The position numbers and the translations under genes were made by a program. A stretch of 64,000 nt of DNA, from NCBI RefSeq assembly GCF_031656915.1, contig NZ_CP134227.1:2480001-2544000 (forward strand), written 5' to 3'. Source of the stretch: Nocardioides marmorisolisilvae. GTDB taxonomy: Bacteria; Actinomycetota; Actinomycetes; Propionibacteriales; Nocardioidaceae. Shown here one piece after another: positions 14,907 through 22,914 of this stretch. Each line of letters opens with the position of its first letter. The first letter of the stretch is position 1. The notes beneath the pieces are model-generated. The model was not told the DNA's origin, did no database searches, and worked only from the letters and a program-made list of their open reading frames with translations.

Positions 14907-16624
14907 GCTGGATCCTCCTCAGTGCCGGGAGCGGCCGGGCCGTCCTCGGCTGCTCGACTGCTCGGCGGGGTGCCGAGCCGACCCGCGAGGGCCTCGATCT
15001 CCCCGACGAGATCCCCGCCGGAGGTCCGGTCGAGGCCGGCCACCTCCACGAGGGTACGCCGGACTCCGGACCCGTCCCCGCCCGACCCGTCGCCCCCGTC
15101 GGCGGGCCGGACCCGCACCCAGAGCCGGCGCGGCCGGATGAACAGCGACCCCAGCAGCCCGGTCAGCCCGAGCACCATCCCGAGCAGGGCCAGCCAGTCC
15201 GCCGGCGACCGGCTGACCTGGAGCTTGACGTAGCGGCTGACCCCGTCGAAGGTGACCGAGCCCATCCCGTGGGGCAGCAGCACGGTGTGGCCGAGCATCA
15301 GGTCGATCCGCAGCGGCTTGCCGTTGGCCTGCTTGATCGGCTTCAGGCCCGCCTTGTCCAGGCTGTAGACCGATTGCGGCCGTCCCGAGTCCAGGCCGAG
15401 GTCGCCGGTGTAGGCGAGCATCGAGAGGGCGGGGTTCTTGTCGTCGGGGAAGGCCGAGAACGGTCCGGTGGCGTCGGTGAAGGCGTACGTCGGGTAGAAC
15501 TCGCCCTCGAGCCCGATCTGCTCGGGCCTGCCGTCACGAGCCTGCGCGTCCGGCACCTTGACCACGCCGAAGGACCGGAACGTGTCGTCCTCCGGCATGA
15601 AGACGACCGGCCCGGACTGCACCACGTGTCCCTTGCCGTCGCGCACGGTGATGTGCGGGGCGTAGCCGTGGCTGATCAGGTAGACCGAGGTGCCGTCGAT
15701 GGTCAGCGGATGGTTCACCGAGATGTCGGCCCGTCGTACCGGGCCGTCCTGGGTGGTGCGATAGCTCATCGCGGCGGAGAACTTGTGCGCCATCCCGGCC
15801 TCGCGGCCACTGCGGATGAAGTTCACGTCGAAGTTGTGCACCGTGAACGAGAACGGCGCCAGCCGCGAGGGCGTGAAGAACGTCCCGGCCTTGAAGTCGT
15901 CGTACTGGCTCAGCGAGTTGGTGAATCCGTGCCCGGTCACCACGATCACGCCGCCCTGGTAGCCGAAGAGGCCGCCGATCGCCACCCCGGCCAGGACCAG
16001 GAGCACCGACAGGTGGAAGAGCAGGTTGCCGGCCTCGCGAAGGTAGCCCCGCTCCGCGGACACCGCGTCGTCGTGGCGGACCGTGCGGAACCGGCGACGG
16101 CGCAATGCGGCCTCCGCGACGTCCAGGACGGCCTGGGGACTGGAGTCGGCAGCGACGGCCTCGGCGTGGGCCGGCAGCCGACGCAGGTTGCGCGGAGGGC
16201 CCGGGGGCTTCGCGCGCAGGCCGCGCCAGTAGACGCCCAGGCGCGGCACGATGCACCCGAGCAACGAGATCACCAGCAGCAGGTAGATCGCAGCGAACCA
16301 CACCGAGTTGAAGACGTGGAACAGGCCGAGCTTGTCGTAGATGGGGGCCAGCGTGGTGTGCTGCTGCTTCCACTGCGAGGTGAGCACAGAGTCGACGTTC
16401 TCCTGCGGCACGACGGATCCCGGGATCGCCGCCAGGGCGACCAGGAAGAGCAGCAGCAGCGCCGTACGCATCGAGGTGAGCTGGCGCCAGGTCCACCGCA
16501 TCAGCTCGACCGGGGACAGCGCCCGCAACTGCCCGGTGGTCGACTCCGGCGGCCGCTTGGACGCCGCGCCGGGGCCCAGGTCCTCGCTCGGCGGGTCGAT
16601 CTGCTCGATCTCGTCGGTGCTCAT
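14903..16624 (-). CDS. resB: cytochrome c biogenesis protein ResB
   Basis: A 573-residue ResB-family protein, partner of CcsB in System II cytochrome c synthesis. Three membrane helices near the N-terminal half (TALLLLFLVALAAIPGSVVPQ, FAAIYLLLVISLLGCIVPRL and LLFHLSVLLVLAGVAIGGLFGYQ) bracket short segments. A large extracytoplasmic domain and a final helix (WLALLGMVLGLTGLLGSLFI) follow, then a low-complexity acidic tail. ATG 16624 is preferred over an in-frame start 4 codons upstream. It lies 13 nt after the ccdA stop. Confidence 0.92.
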   Translation of the reverse strand: MSTDEIEQIDPPSEDLGPGAASKRPPESTTGQLRALSPVELMRWTWRQLTSMRTALLLLFLVALAAIPGSVVPQENVDSVLTSQWKQQHTTLAPIYDKLGLFHVFNSVWFAAIYLLLVISLLGCIVPRLGVYWRGLRAKPPGPPRNLRRLPAHAEAVAADSSPQAVLDVAEAALRRRRFRTVRHDDAVSAERGYLREAGNLLFHLSVLLVLAGVAIGGLFGYQGGVIVVTGHGFTNSLSQYDDFKAGTFFTPSRLAPFSFTVHNFDVNFIRSGREAGMAHKFSAAMSYRTTQDGPVRRADISVNHPLTIDGTSVYLISHGYAPHITVRDGKGHVVQSGPVVFMPEDDTFRSFGVVKVPDAQARDGRPEQIGLEGEFYPTYAFTDATGPFSAFPDDKNPALSMLAYTGDLGLDSGRPQSVYSLDKAGLKPIKQANGKPLRIDLMLGHTVLLPHGMGSVTFDGVSRYVKLQVSRSPADWLALLGMVLGLTGLLGSLFIRPRRLWVRVRPADGGDGSGGDGSGVRRTLVEVAGLDRTSGGDLVGEIEALAGRLGTPPSSRAAEDGPAAPGTEEDPA

Positions 16625-16637
16625 CTCGGGACCCACC

Positions 16638-17405
16638 TCACACCCCCGCCGTGAAGCCGGAGTAGCGCAGGTGGGAGACGGCCACGTCCCACCAGCCGGT
16701 GACCAGCAGCAGCCCGACGACGATCAGCATCACGCCACCGACCCGGGTGACCCATTGCTGGTGGCGGCGGACCCACCGGATCGCGCCGAGCATCCGCCGA
16801 TAGGCGAGCGCCGCGACGATGAACGGGAGCCCCAGGCCAAGGCAGTAGAACAGGCTCAGCGCCATCCCGCGTCCGACCGTGCCCTGGGTGGTCGCCAGCG
16901 ACATCACCGCGGTCAGGGTCGGGCCCAGGCACGGGGTCCAGCCCAGCCCGAAGAGGACCCCGAGCATCGGTGCCGCGGCCACCCCCACGGCGGGCACCTT
17001 GTGGATCCGGAAGTCGCGCTGCATCACCGGCAGCGCACCGAGGAAGACGATGCCGACGAGGATGGTCAGGCAGCCCAGCACCACCTTGAGCTCGCGCTGG
17101 TACTGGAAGAGCCAAGCGCCGATCGCACCGGTGGCGCTGCCGATCAGCACGAACACGACCGAGAAGCCCAGCACGAAGAGGAGCGCTCCGGCGAACATCC
17201 GGCCGCGGCGAGCGGCACCGAGGTCGGCCCCGGAGAGCCCGGTCATGTAGGACAGGTAGCCGGGCAGCAGCGGCACCACGCAGGGGCTGAAGAACGACAC
17301 CAGCCCGGCGATCACGGCCACGGGTACGGCGAGCACCAGCGACCCGCCGAACGCGGTGCTCTGGAACCAGTGGCCCAGGCTGAGCGGGATCAGCGCGGGG
17401 ATCAC
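16638..17405 (-). CDS. ccdA: cytochrome c biogenesis protein CcdA (thiol-disulfide transporter)
   Basis: A 255-residue membrane protein with six helices that carries reducing equivalents across the membrane to ResA. The two redox Cys are in SFFSPCVVPLLPGYLSY (helix 1) and LGWTPCLGPTLTAV (helix 4), each followed by the conserved Pro. The true start is GTG 17405, which overlaps the resA stop (GTGA); the longer open frame upstream is just the resA antisense-frame shadow. Confidence 0.92.
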   Translation of the reverse strand: MIPALIPLSLGHWFQSTAFGGSLVLAVPVAVIAGLVSFFSPCVVPLLPGYLSYMTGLSGADLGAARRGRMFAGALLFVLGFSVVFVLIGSATGAIGAWLFQYQRELKVVLGCLTILVGIVFLGALPVMQRDFRIHKVPAVGVAAAPMLGVLFGLGWTPCLGPTLTAVMSLATTQGTVGRGMALSLFYCLGLGLPFIVAALAYRRMLGAIRWVRRHQQWVTRVGGVMLIVVGLLLVTGWWDVAVSHLRYSGFTAGV

Positions 17406-18037
17406 GAGCGCACCGTCCCTCGGATCGTGTCGTGGACCAGGTCGACCAGCGTCGTGCTCGAGGTGAGCTCGCCGAGCACGCTCGCCGCGATCCGGCCCTG
17501 CCCGTCGATGACGATCGTGCTCGGGATCGCGCTCGGCGTGATGGCGCCATGGAAGGCCAGCAGGTTGCGCCCGGACGGGTCGAAGATGCTCGGATAGTCG
17601 ATGCCGAAGGCGCGGTCGAAGGCGCGGCCGTTGTCCTTGCTGGCGTCCCGGGTGTTGATGCCCACGAACAGCACGCCCTCGGGCCGCAGCTTCGCGGCCG
17701 CCGCGGCCAGCACGTGTGCCTCGGCCCGGCACGGCGCGCACCAGGATCCCCAGACGTTGATGACCACGACCTTGCCCCGGTGGTCGGCCAGGTCGAAGTG
17801 CCCTCCGTCGAGGAGATCGCCCGAGATCGCCCCGACCTGGTGCCGCTGGGCGGGGGGCAGTTCGGTGATCACTCCGTGCCCGTCCACGTAGCCCTTGTCG
17901 CCGGTGCCCTCGGCGCCGCAGGCCGAGAGCGCCCCGGCCAGCAGTGCGCTGAGCAGCACCGCCACCACGACACGGGCCGGGCGCGGAGGGGCCGACGCGG
18001 CGAGCCGGCGTACCGGCGTGAAGCGGGAGCGGCTCAC
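17402..18037 (-). CDS. resA: thiol-disulfide oxidoreductase ResA/TlpA-like lipoprotein
   Basis: The 211-residue protein carries a lipoprotein signal peptide (lipobox LAGALSAC near residue 40) and then a thioredoxin fold with active site WGSWCAPCRAEA near residue 95. The cis-Pro loop follows as AIPSTIVIDGQGRI. It keeps the CxxCH Cys of apocytochromes reduced for haem attachment, using electrons from CcdA. Starts GTG at 18037, overlapping the upstream phosphatase stop by GTGA. Confidence 0.9.
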   Translation of the reverse strand: MSRSRFTPVRRLAASAPPRPARVVVAVLLSALLAGALSACGAEGTGDKGYVDGHGVITELPPAQRHQVGAISGDLLDGGHFDLADHRGKVVVINVWGSWCAPCRAEAHVLAAAAAKLRPEGVLFVGINTRDASKDNGRAFDRAFGIDYPSIFDPSGRNLLAFHGAITPSAIPSTIVIDGQGRIAASVLGELTSSTTLVDLVHDTIRGTVRS

Positions 18038-18729
18038 GGGAGCGGCTCGTGTGGTCCGTCGTCCGCACCGCCTGCCGAGAAGGTCGCACGCCGGTCGGCG
18101 ACCGGGATCAGGTCACCGGCCGGCTCGGAGTAGCTGACCGTGGTCAGCCGGTCGCCGGTGAACTCGAAGGAGGTGATGCTGCACAGCGTGCACTGGCGCC
18201 GGCGGGGGTCGTGCAGGAAGCGACGACGCTCGGCGTGGAGCCGGGTCACCCAGATCGGCAGCTGGTGGGAGACCAGCACGGCCTCGTGCCCCTCGGCCTC
18301 TTCGCGGGCGTCGAGCACGGCCGCCCACATCCGCTGCGCCACCTCGGCGTACGGCTCACCCCACGACGGGCGGAACGGGTTCCAGAGCCGTCGCCACGCG
18401 CCGGGGTTGAGCAGCAGCCCGTCGCGCACCGTGAACGGCCTGCCGGCGAAGAAGTTCTCCGACTCGATCAGGCGCTCGTCGGTGCCGACCTGGACGCCAC
18501 GGACCGCGGCGAGCGGGGCGGCGGTCTCCTGGGCCCGCTCCAGCGGCGAGGACACGATGTGGGTGATGTCGCGGTCCCCGACCCGCTCGGCGACGCGCTC
18601 GGCCATCGCCCGGCCACGCTCGGAGAGGTGGTAGCCGGTGGCCCGTCCGTAGAGGATGCCCTCGGGGTTGTGCACCTCTCCGTGCCGCAGCAGGTGGACG
18701 GTCGTCCCGGTCTCCGACCCGTCGGTCAT
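18034..18729 (-). CDS. histidine phosphatase family protein
   Basis: A 231-residue protein of the phosphoglycerate mutase-like branch. The phospho-accepting His is in [16 protein letters not shown], and the second catalytic His is in [12 protein letters not shown]. It resembles the phosphatase between hemL and resA in M. tuberculosis (Rv0525), recalled from memory. The substrate is unknown. Its ATG overlaps the hemL stop (ATGA), linking haem synthesis to the cytochrome c maturation run. Confidence 0.85.
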   Translation of the reverse strand: MTDGSETGTTVHLLRHGEVHNPEGILYGRATGYHLSERGRAMAERVAERVGDRDITHIVSSPLERAQETAAPLAAVRGVQVGTDERLIESENFFAGRPFTVRDGLLLNPGAWRRLWNPFRPSWGEPYAEVAQRMWAAVLDAREEAEGHEAVLVSHQLPIWVTRLHAERRRFLHDPRRRQCTLCSITSFEFTGDRLTTVSYSEPAGDLIPVADRRATFSAGGADDGPHEPLP

Positions 18730-20288
18730 CTGAGGACCGCCTTCGGTCGACTGGCCGCAGCGGCGGCCCGGGCGGCGGCGGGCAGGGCGTCGACCACCTG
18801 CTGGATGTCGCGGTCGTCGTGCGCGGCCGAGCAGAACCACGCCTCGAACGCGCTGGGTGGCAGGTAGACACCGCCGTCGAGCATCGCGTGGAAGAAGGCC
18901 TTGAAGGCGTCGAGGTCCTGGTCCGTGGCGCCGGCGTAGTCGGTGACCTCGGCGGCGTCGGTGAAGAACACGCTGAACATGTTGCCTGCCGTCTGCAACC
19001 GGTGGGGTACGCCGGCCGCGGTCAGGGCCGCGGTCACGGCGGCACCGATCTGGGTGGCGACCTCGTCGACACGGGCGTACACGGCGTCGGTCGCCAGCCG
19101 CAGCGTGGTCAGCCCGGCGGTGGTGGCCACCGGGTTCCCCGAGAGCGTGCCCGCCTGGTAGACCGGCCCCTCCGGGGACAGGCAAGCCATCACGTCGGCC
19201 CGGCCACCGAAGGCCGCAGCCGGGAAGCCGCCGCCCATCACCTTGCCGAAGGTCATCAGATCCGGTCGCCAGCCCTCGACCGCGCCGTCGCGGCCCCACT
19301 GGCCCGAGCGCGAGACCCGGAAGCCGGTCATCACCTCGTCGCTGACGAACAACGCCCCGTTCGTCGCGCAGGTCTGCGCGAGGAACTCGTTGAAGCCGGG
19401 GTGTGGCGGGACCACGCCCATGTTGCCGGGCGACGCCTCGGTGATCAGGCACGCGATCCGGTCGCCGTGCTCGGCGAACGCCGCAGTCACCGCGTCACGG
19501 TCGTTGTAGGGCAGCACGAGCGTGCCGTGGGTCGCCTCGGCCGGCACCCCCGGGGTGCCAGGCACCGCGAGGGCGCTGCCCTGAGCCCCTCGAAGGGCGC
19601 TGCCCTGAGCCTGTCGAAGGGCGCTGCCCTGAGCCTCTCGAAGGGCGCTGCCCTGAGCCTCTCGAAGGGCGCTGCCCTGAGCCTCTCGAAGGGCGCTGCC
19701 CTGAGCCCCTCGAAGGGCGCTGCCCTGAGCCTGTCGAAGGGTCGCGAGGCCCGACCCGGCCTCGGCGAGCAGCGAGTCGACGTGGCCGTGGTAGCAGCCG
19801 GCGAACTTCACCACCAGGTCGCGTCCGGTGAAGCCCCGCGCCAGCCGGATCGCCGACATGGTCGCCTCGGTGCCCGACGACACCAGGCGGACCTGCTCGA
19901 CCGGTGTGCGGGACACGATCTCCTCGGCCAGCTCCACCTCGGGCACGGTCGGGGTGCCGTACGACGTGCCGCGGGCGACCGCCTCGGAGACCCGGGCGAG
20001 CACCTTCGGATGGGCGTGGCCCAGCAGCATCGGCCCCCAGGAGCAGACCAGGTCGACGTACTCGTTGCCGTCCACGTCGACCAGCCGGGCGCCCTTGGCC
20101 GAGGCGATGAACCGCGGGGTGCCGCCGACGGCGGTGAAGGCGCGGACCGGGGAGTTCACGCCCCCCGGAGTGACCGCTCGCGCGCGCTCGAACCACTGCC
20201 CGGACGAGGACGTGGTCCGGGAGCCTGCATCGGCGCCGGCCGCGGGGGCTGAGCGGGCGGCCGACTCGTCGGTGGACTGCTCGGGCAC
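18726..20288 (-). CDS. hemL: glutamate-1-semialdehyde 2,1-aminomutase with internal repeat expansion
   Basis: HemL converts glutamate-1-semialdehyde to 5-aminolevulinate with PLP. The core is intact: [12 protein letters not shown] near the N-terminus, [19 protein letters not shown], the DEVMTGFR acid and the PLP Lys in [18 protein letters not shown]. It is about 520 residues, against roughly 430 for the family. Some 56 extra residues are seven copies of an octapeptide like SALREAQG, placed just after AGSGLATL, at or near the loop that gates the active site in plant-type enzymes. GTG 20288 is the chosen start, with a G-rich sequence upstream; an ATG at 20384 is possible. First gene before the phosphatase and res genes. 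Confidence 0.9.
   Translation of the reverse strand: MPEQSTDESAARSAPAAGADAGSRTTSSSGQWFERARAVTPGGVNSPVRAFTAVGGTPRFIASAKGARLVDVDGNEYVDLVCSWGPMLLGHAHPKVLARVSEAVARGTSYGTPTVPEVELAEEIVSRTPVEQVRLVSSGTEATMSAIRLARGFTGRDLVVKFAGCYHGHVDSLLAEAGSGLATLRQAQGSALRGAQGSALREAQGSALREAQGSALREAQGSALRQAQGSALRGAQGSALAVPGTPGVPAEATHGTLVLPYNDRDAVTAAFAEHGDRIACLITEASPGNMGVVPPHPGFNEFLAQTCATNGALFVSDEVMTGFRVSRSGQWGRDGAVEGWRPDLMTFGKVMGGGFPAAAFGGRADVMACLSPEGPVYQAGTLSGNPVATTAGLTTLRLATDAVYARVDEVATQIGAAVTAALTAAGVPHRLQTAGNMFSVFFTDAAEVTDYAGATDQDLDAFKAFFHAMLDGGVYLPPSAFEAWFCSAAHDDRDIQQVVDALPAAARAAAAASRPKAVLR
19571..19741 (-). repeat. 24-bp tandem repeat, seven copies, inside hemL
   Basis: Seven 24-bp units run from 19571 to 19738, plus a GGG remnant. 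On the plus strand each is GGGCGCTGCCCTGAGC followed by CCCTCGAA, CTGTCGAA or CTCTCGAA. The order is CCC, CTG, CTC, CTC, CTC, CCC, CTG, so the first and last pairs match. The unit carries CCCTGAGCCTGTCGAAGGG, an imperfect palindrome widespread as a dispersed element in GC-rich genomes. Since 24 is a multiple of three, the hemL frame stays open. Confidence 0.92.
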
Positions 20289-20582
20289 CCGGACATTGTC
20301 CCCCCGTCCGGTGCGCGGCGCCCAACCGGGCAGGCAGCACAACCCCGCGTGGACGCCTGAGATCCTGATAAGGATGCGGCGCACGCGGCGCCATCCCGAC
20401 CCGCGACGGAAGGATGCGGGGGCCGAGCCCCCGTCGTAGGCTGTGCGATGGCGGGTGGTGCCGGTGGGGGCTGCGGCGACGATTCAGACGTTTCGCGTCA
20501 CGTTCTCCGGGCACGCTCGTTGTGTCAAGAGAGCCGCGCCATCGGGTCGCGGATGTCCGTGCATCTCCAGGAGTTGACCCAG
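20289..20582 (+). other. intergenic region between hemL and lytic transglycosylase
   Basis: It holds a TAGGCT -10 box at 20437-20442 for the downstream gene, and one degenerate 21-bp repeat unit at 20476-20495 on the minus strand. An in-frame ATG at 20448 would extend the hydrolase by 45 non-hydrophobic residues, but AGGAG at 20569-20573 favours ATG 20583. I see no riboswitch that I recognise. Confidence 0.45.
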
Positions 20583-21881
20583 ATGAGCCCAGCGTCCCTC
20601 ACGCGTCGGAGCAAGGCGATCGCGATCGTGCCGGTCGCGCTGCTCTCCGGCGCCTGGACCGTGAGCCTGTTGAGTTACTCCTCGGCTGGTGCCGCACCCG
20701 ACCACGACAAGAACCTCCCCGACGGCACCAGCGTGCCGTCGCAGGCGATCCAGGCGCCCGCCAACGTGCCGCTGCCCGGCCGGATCGCGCCGGGCGTCCC
20801 CGAGGGCAGTGCCGACCAAGTCGTCGCCGGCGCCTCGACCGGCGGCATTCCGGCCCCTGCGCTGGCGGCGTACCAGCGGGCCGCGCAGATCATCGACTCC
20901 GCAGACAAGGCCTGCAACATCCCGTGGGAGCTGATCGCGGCGATCGGTCGCGTCGAGTCCGACCACGGCCGGTACGGCGGCAGCACCCTGAACGCCAAGG
21001 GCATCGACACTCCCCCCGTCTACGGCCCGGTGCTGGACGGCAAGCACAACACCGCGCTGATCCGCGACACCGACGGCGGCCAGATCGACGGCGACAAGGT
21101 CTTCGACCGTGCGGTCGGTCCGATGCAGTTCATCCCCTCGACCTGGCAGGTCGTCAAGGTCGACGCCGACGGCGACGGCCAGCGCAACCCGCAGGACATC
21201 AACGACGCCTCGCTGGCGTCCGCGGTCTACCTCTGCTCGGGCTCGGAGAATCTCGCCACCCGAAAGGGCCAGGAGAGTGCGGTCTACCGCTACAACCACA
21301 GCAGGAGCTACGTGAACCTGGTGCTGCGGATCGCCGAGGCCTACACCGCCGGTGACTTCACCTCGGTGCCGTCGGGCTCCTACGCCGGCACGGTGTTCAG
21401 CCCCAGCACCTCCGGCGCGATCGCCCACCGACGTCACGTCGCCGCCGAGCGCCGCTCGCACGGCGGAAGCCGGACCGCCCCGGGCCACACCGGCTCCACC
21501 GGGTCGACCGGGGGCACCACCACCCAGCCGGGCACCGGCAACGGCGGCACGGGCGCCGGCCCCGGCACGGGACCGTCGGCCCCGACCCCGTCGGCCGCCT
21601 CCAACCCGTTGGGGGCCCTCTCCGACGGGGTTCAGCAGGCGACCTCGGCGCTGCCGACCCCGATCCAGTCCGCGCTGAGCCCGGTCACGAGCACGTTGAC
21701 CTCGCTGACCGCGCTGAACTTCTGCACCGCCCAGTTCGCCGCGATCCCCGACCCGCTCGGGCTCCTCAAGCCACTGCGCAGCAGCTGCGCCACCCAGGTC
21801 CAGGGCATGACCCAGGAGCAGGCTGCCAGCACCATCCCGAACACCCTCAAGGGCGTCCTCGCCTGGCTCAGCGGCAAGTAG
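20583..21881 (+). CDS. secreted lytic murein transglycosylase
   Basis: A 432-residue exported cell-wall hydrolase. An N-terminal signal/anchor segment (IAIVPVALLSGAWTVSLLSY) is followed by an MltB-like lysozyme fold: IPWELIAAIGRVESDHGRYGG with the catalytic Glu, then VGPMQFIPSTWQ. After residue 280 come a Gly/Thr/Pro-rich low-complexity linker and a C-terminal segment with two Cys that may form a disulfide. It cleaves peptidoglycan glycan strands to anhydromuropeptides. ATG 20583 is chosen because it precedes the signal peptide and has AGGAG upstream. Converges with hemB. Confidence 0.85.
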   Translation: MSPASLTRRSKAIAIVPVALLSGAWTVSLLSYSSAGAAPDHDKNLPDGTSVPSQAIQAPANVPLPGRIAPGVPEGSADQVVAGASTGGIPAPALAAYQRAAQIIDSADKACNIPWELIAAIGRVESDHGRYGGSTLNAKGIDTPPVYGPVLDGKHNTALIRDTDGGQIDGDKVFDRAVGPMQFIPSTWQVVKVDADGDGQRNPQDINDASLASAVYLCSGSENLATRKGQESAVYRYNHSRSYVNLVLRIAEAYTAGDFTSVPSGSYAGTVFSPSTSGAIAHRRHVAAERRSHGGSRTAPGHTGSTGSTGGTTTQPGTGNGGTGAGPGTGPSAPTPSAASNPLGALSDGVQQATSALPTPIQSALSPVTSTLTSLTALNFCTAQFAAIPDPLGLLKPLRSSCATQVQGMTQEQAASTIPNTLKGVLAWLSGK

Positions 21882-21914
21882 CCGCGTCGGTCCTCGGTCG
21901 CCTGCCAGCGGGCC

Positions 21915-22889
21915 TCAGCCGAGCAGGGTGACCGCGTCGAGGGCCCAGTAGGTGAGGATCACCTCGGCGCCCGCGCGCCGGATCGCGGTCAACGTCTCGA
22001 GCACCGCTGCGTCCCGGTCGATCCAGCCGCGAGCTGCCGCGGCCTCGACCATGGAGTACTCCCCCGACACGTTGTAGGCGGCGACCGGGACGTCCACGGC
22101 CTCCCGGACGGCGCGGACCACGTCGAGGTAGCCCAGGGCCGGCTTCACCATCACCAGGTCGGCGCCCTCGTCGACGTCGAGCAGCGCCTCACGGACGCCC
22201 TCGCGCACGTTGCCGGCGTCCTGCTGATAGGTCCGCCGATCACCCTGCAGCGAGGAGTCGACGGCCTCGCGGAAGGGACCATAGAAGGCGGAGGCGTACT
22301 TCGCGGAGTAGGCCAGGATGCCGACACCGGTGTGCTCCTCGCCGTCCAAGGCAGCCCGGACCGCGCCGACCTGGCCGTCCATCATTCCGCTCGGCCCGAC
22401 CAGGTCGACCCCCGCCGCGGCCTGCGCCAGCGCCATCTGGGCGTAGATCTCCAGGGTGCGGTCGTTGTCGACCTGGCCGTCGCTGTCCAGCACACCGCAG
22501 TGGCCGTGGTCGGTGAACTCGTCCAGGCACAGGTCGGACATCACGGTGAGCTGGTCACCGACCTCGGCGACCACGTCGGTGATGGCCAGGTTCAGCACGC
22601 CGTCGGGGTCCACCGCGCCGGAGCCGACCGCGTCCTTGGTCTCCGGGACGCCGAAGAGCATGATCCCGCCGAGGCCGGCCGAGACCGCCTCGTGGGCGAC
22701 CTTCTTGAGGCTGTCGCGGGTGTGCTGGACGACGCCCGGCATCGAGGAGATGGGGACCGGCTCGGCCGCGCCCTCGCGGACGAAGACCGGCAGGACCAGC
22801 ATCGAGGGGTCGACCCGCGTCTCGGCGACCAGCCGGCGCAGGGCCGGCGTACGGCGGAGCCGACGCGGCCTGGCCTCGGGGTAGCCCAT
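21915..22889 (-). CDS. hemB: delta-aminolevulinic acid dehydratase (porphobilinogen synthase)
   Basis: The 324-residue enzyme joins two 5-aminolevulinate molecules into porphobilinogen. The two substrate-binding Lys are in YSAKYASAFYGPFRE and DLVMVKPALGYLD. The metal-site segment reads SDLCLDEFTDHGHCGV, with Asp at the position of the middle Cys of the three-Cys zinc site, which points to a Mg-dependent rather than Zn-dependent enzyme. Start ATG 22889 is the usual N-terminus. It follows the cobA-hemD gene by 25 nt in the rex-hemA-hemC-hemD-hemB order. Confidence 0.94.
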   Translation of the reverse strand: MGYPEARPRRLRRTPALRRLVAETRVDPSMLVLPVFVREGAAEPVPISSMPGVVQHTRDSLKKVAHEAVSAGLGGIMLFGVPETKDAVGSGAVDPDGVLNLAITDVVAEVGDQLTVMSDLCLDEFTDHGHCGVLDSDGQVDNDRTLEIYAQMALAQAAAGVDLVGPSGMMDGQVGAVRAALDGEEHTGVGILAYSAKYASAFYGPFREAVDSSLQGDRRTYQQDAGNVREGVREALLDVDEGADLVMVKPALGYLDVVRAVREAVDVPVAAYNVSGEYSMVEAAAARGWIDRDAAVLETLTAIRRAGAEVILTYWALDAVTLLG

Positions 22890-22914
22890 CAGCGGATCCT
22901 CCCTCTCGGGCGCG

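Noticed and set aside
19571-19741. Assembly artefact or CRISPR in hemL
   Set aside because: Units are contiguous and keep the hemL frame, with informative variants; no spacers. An artefact cannot be fully excluded without reads.
20443-20582. c-di-AMP (ydaO-type) riboswitch before the wall hydrolase gene
   Set aside because: disA is present and this is a plausible place, but I could not find the conserved riboswitch core in the 140-nt leader.
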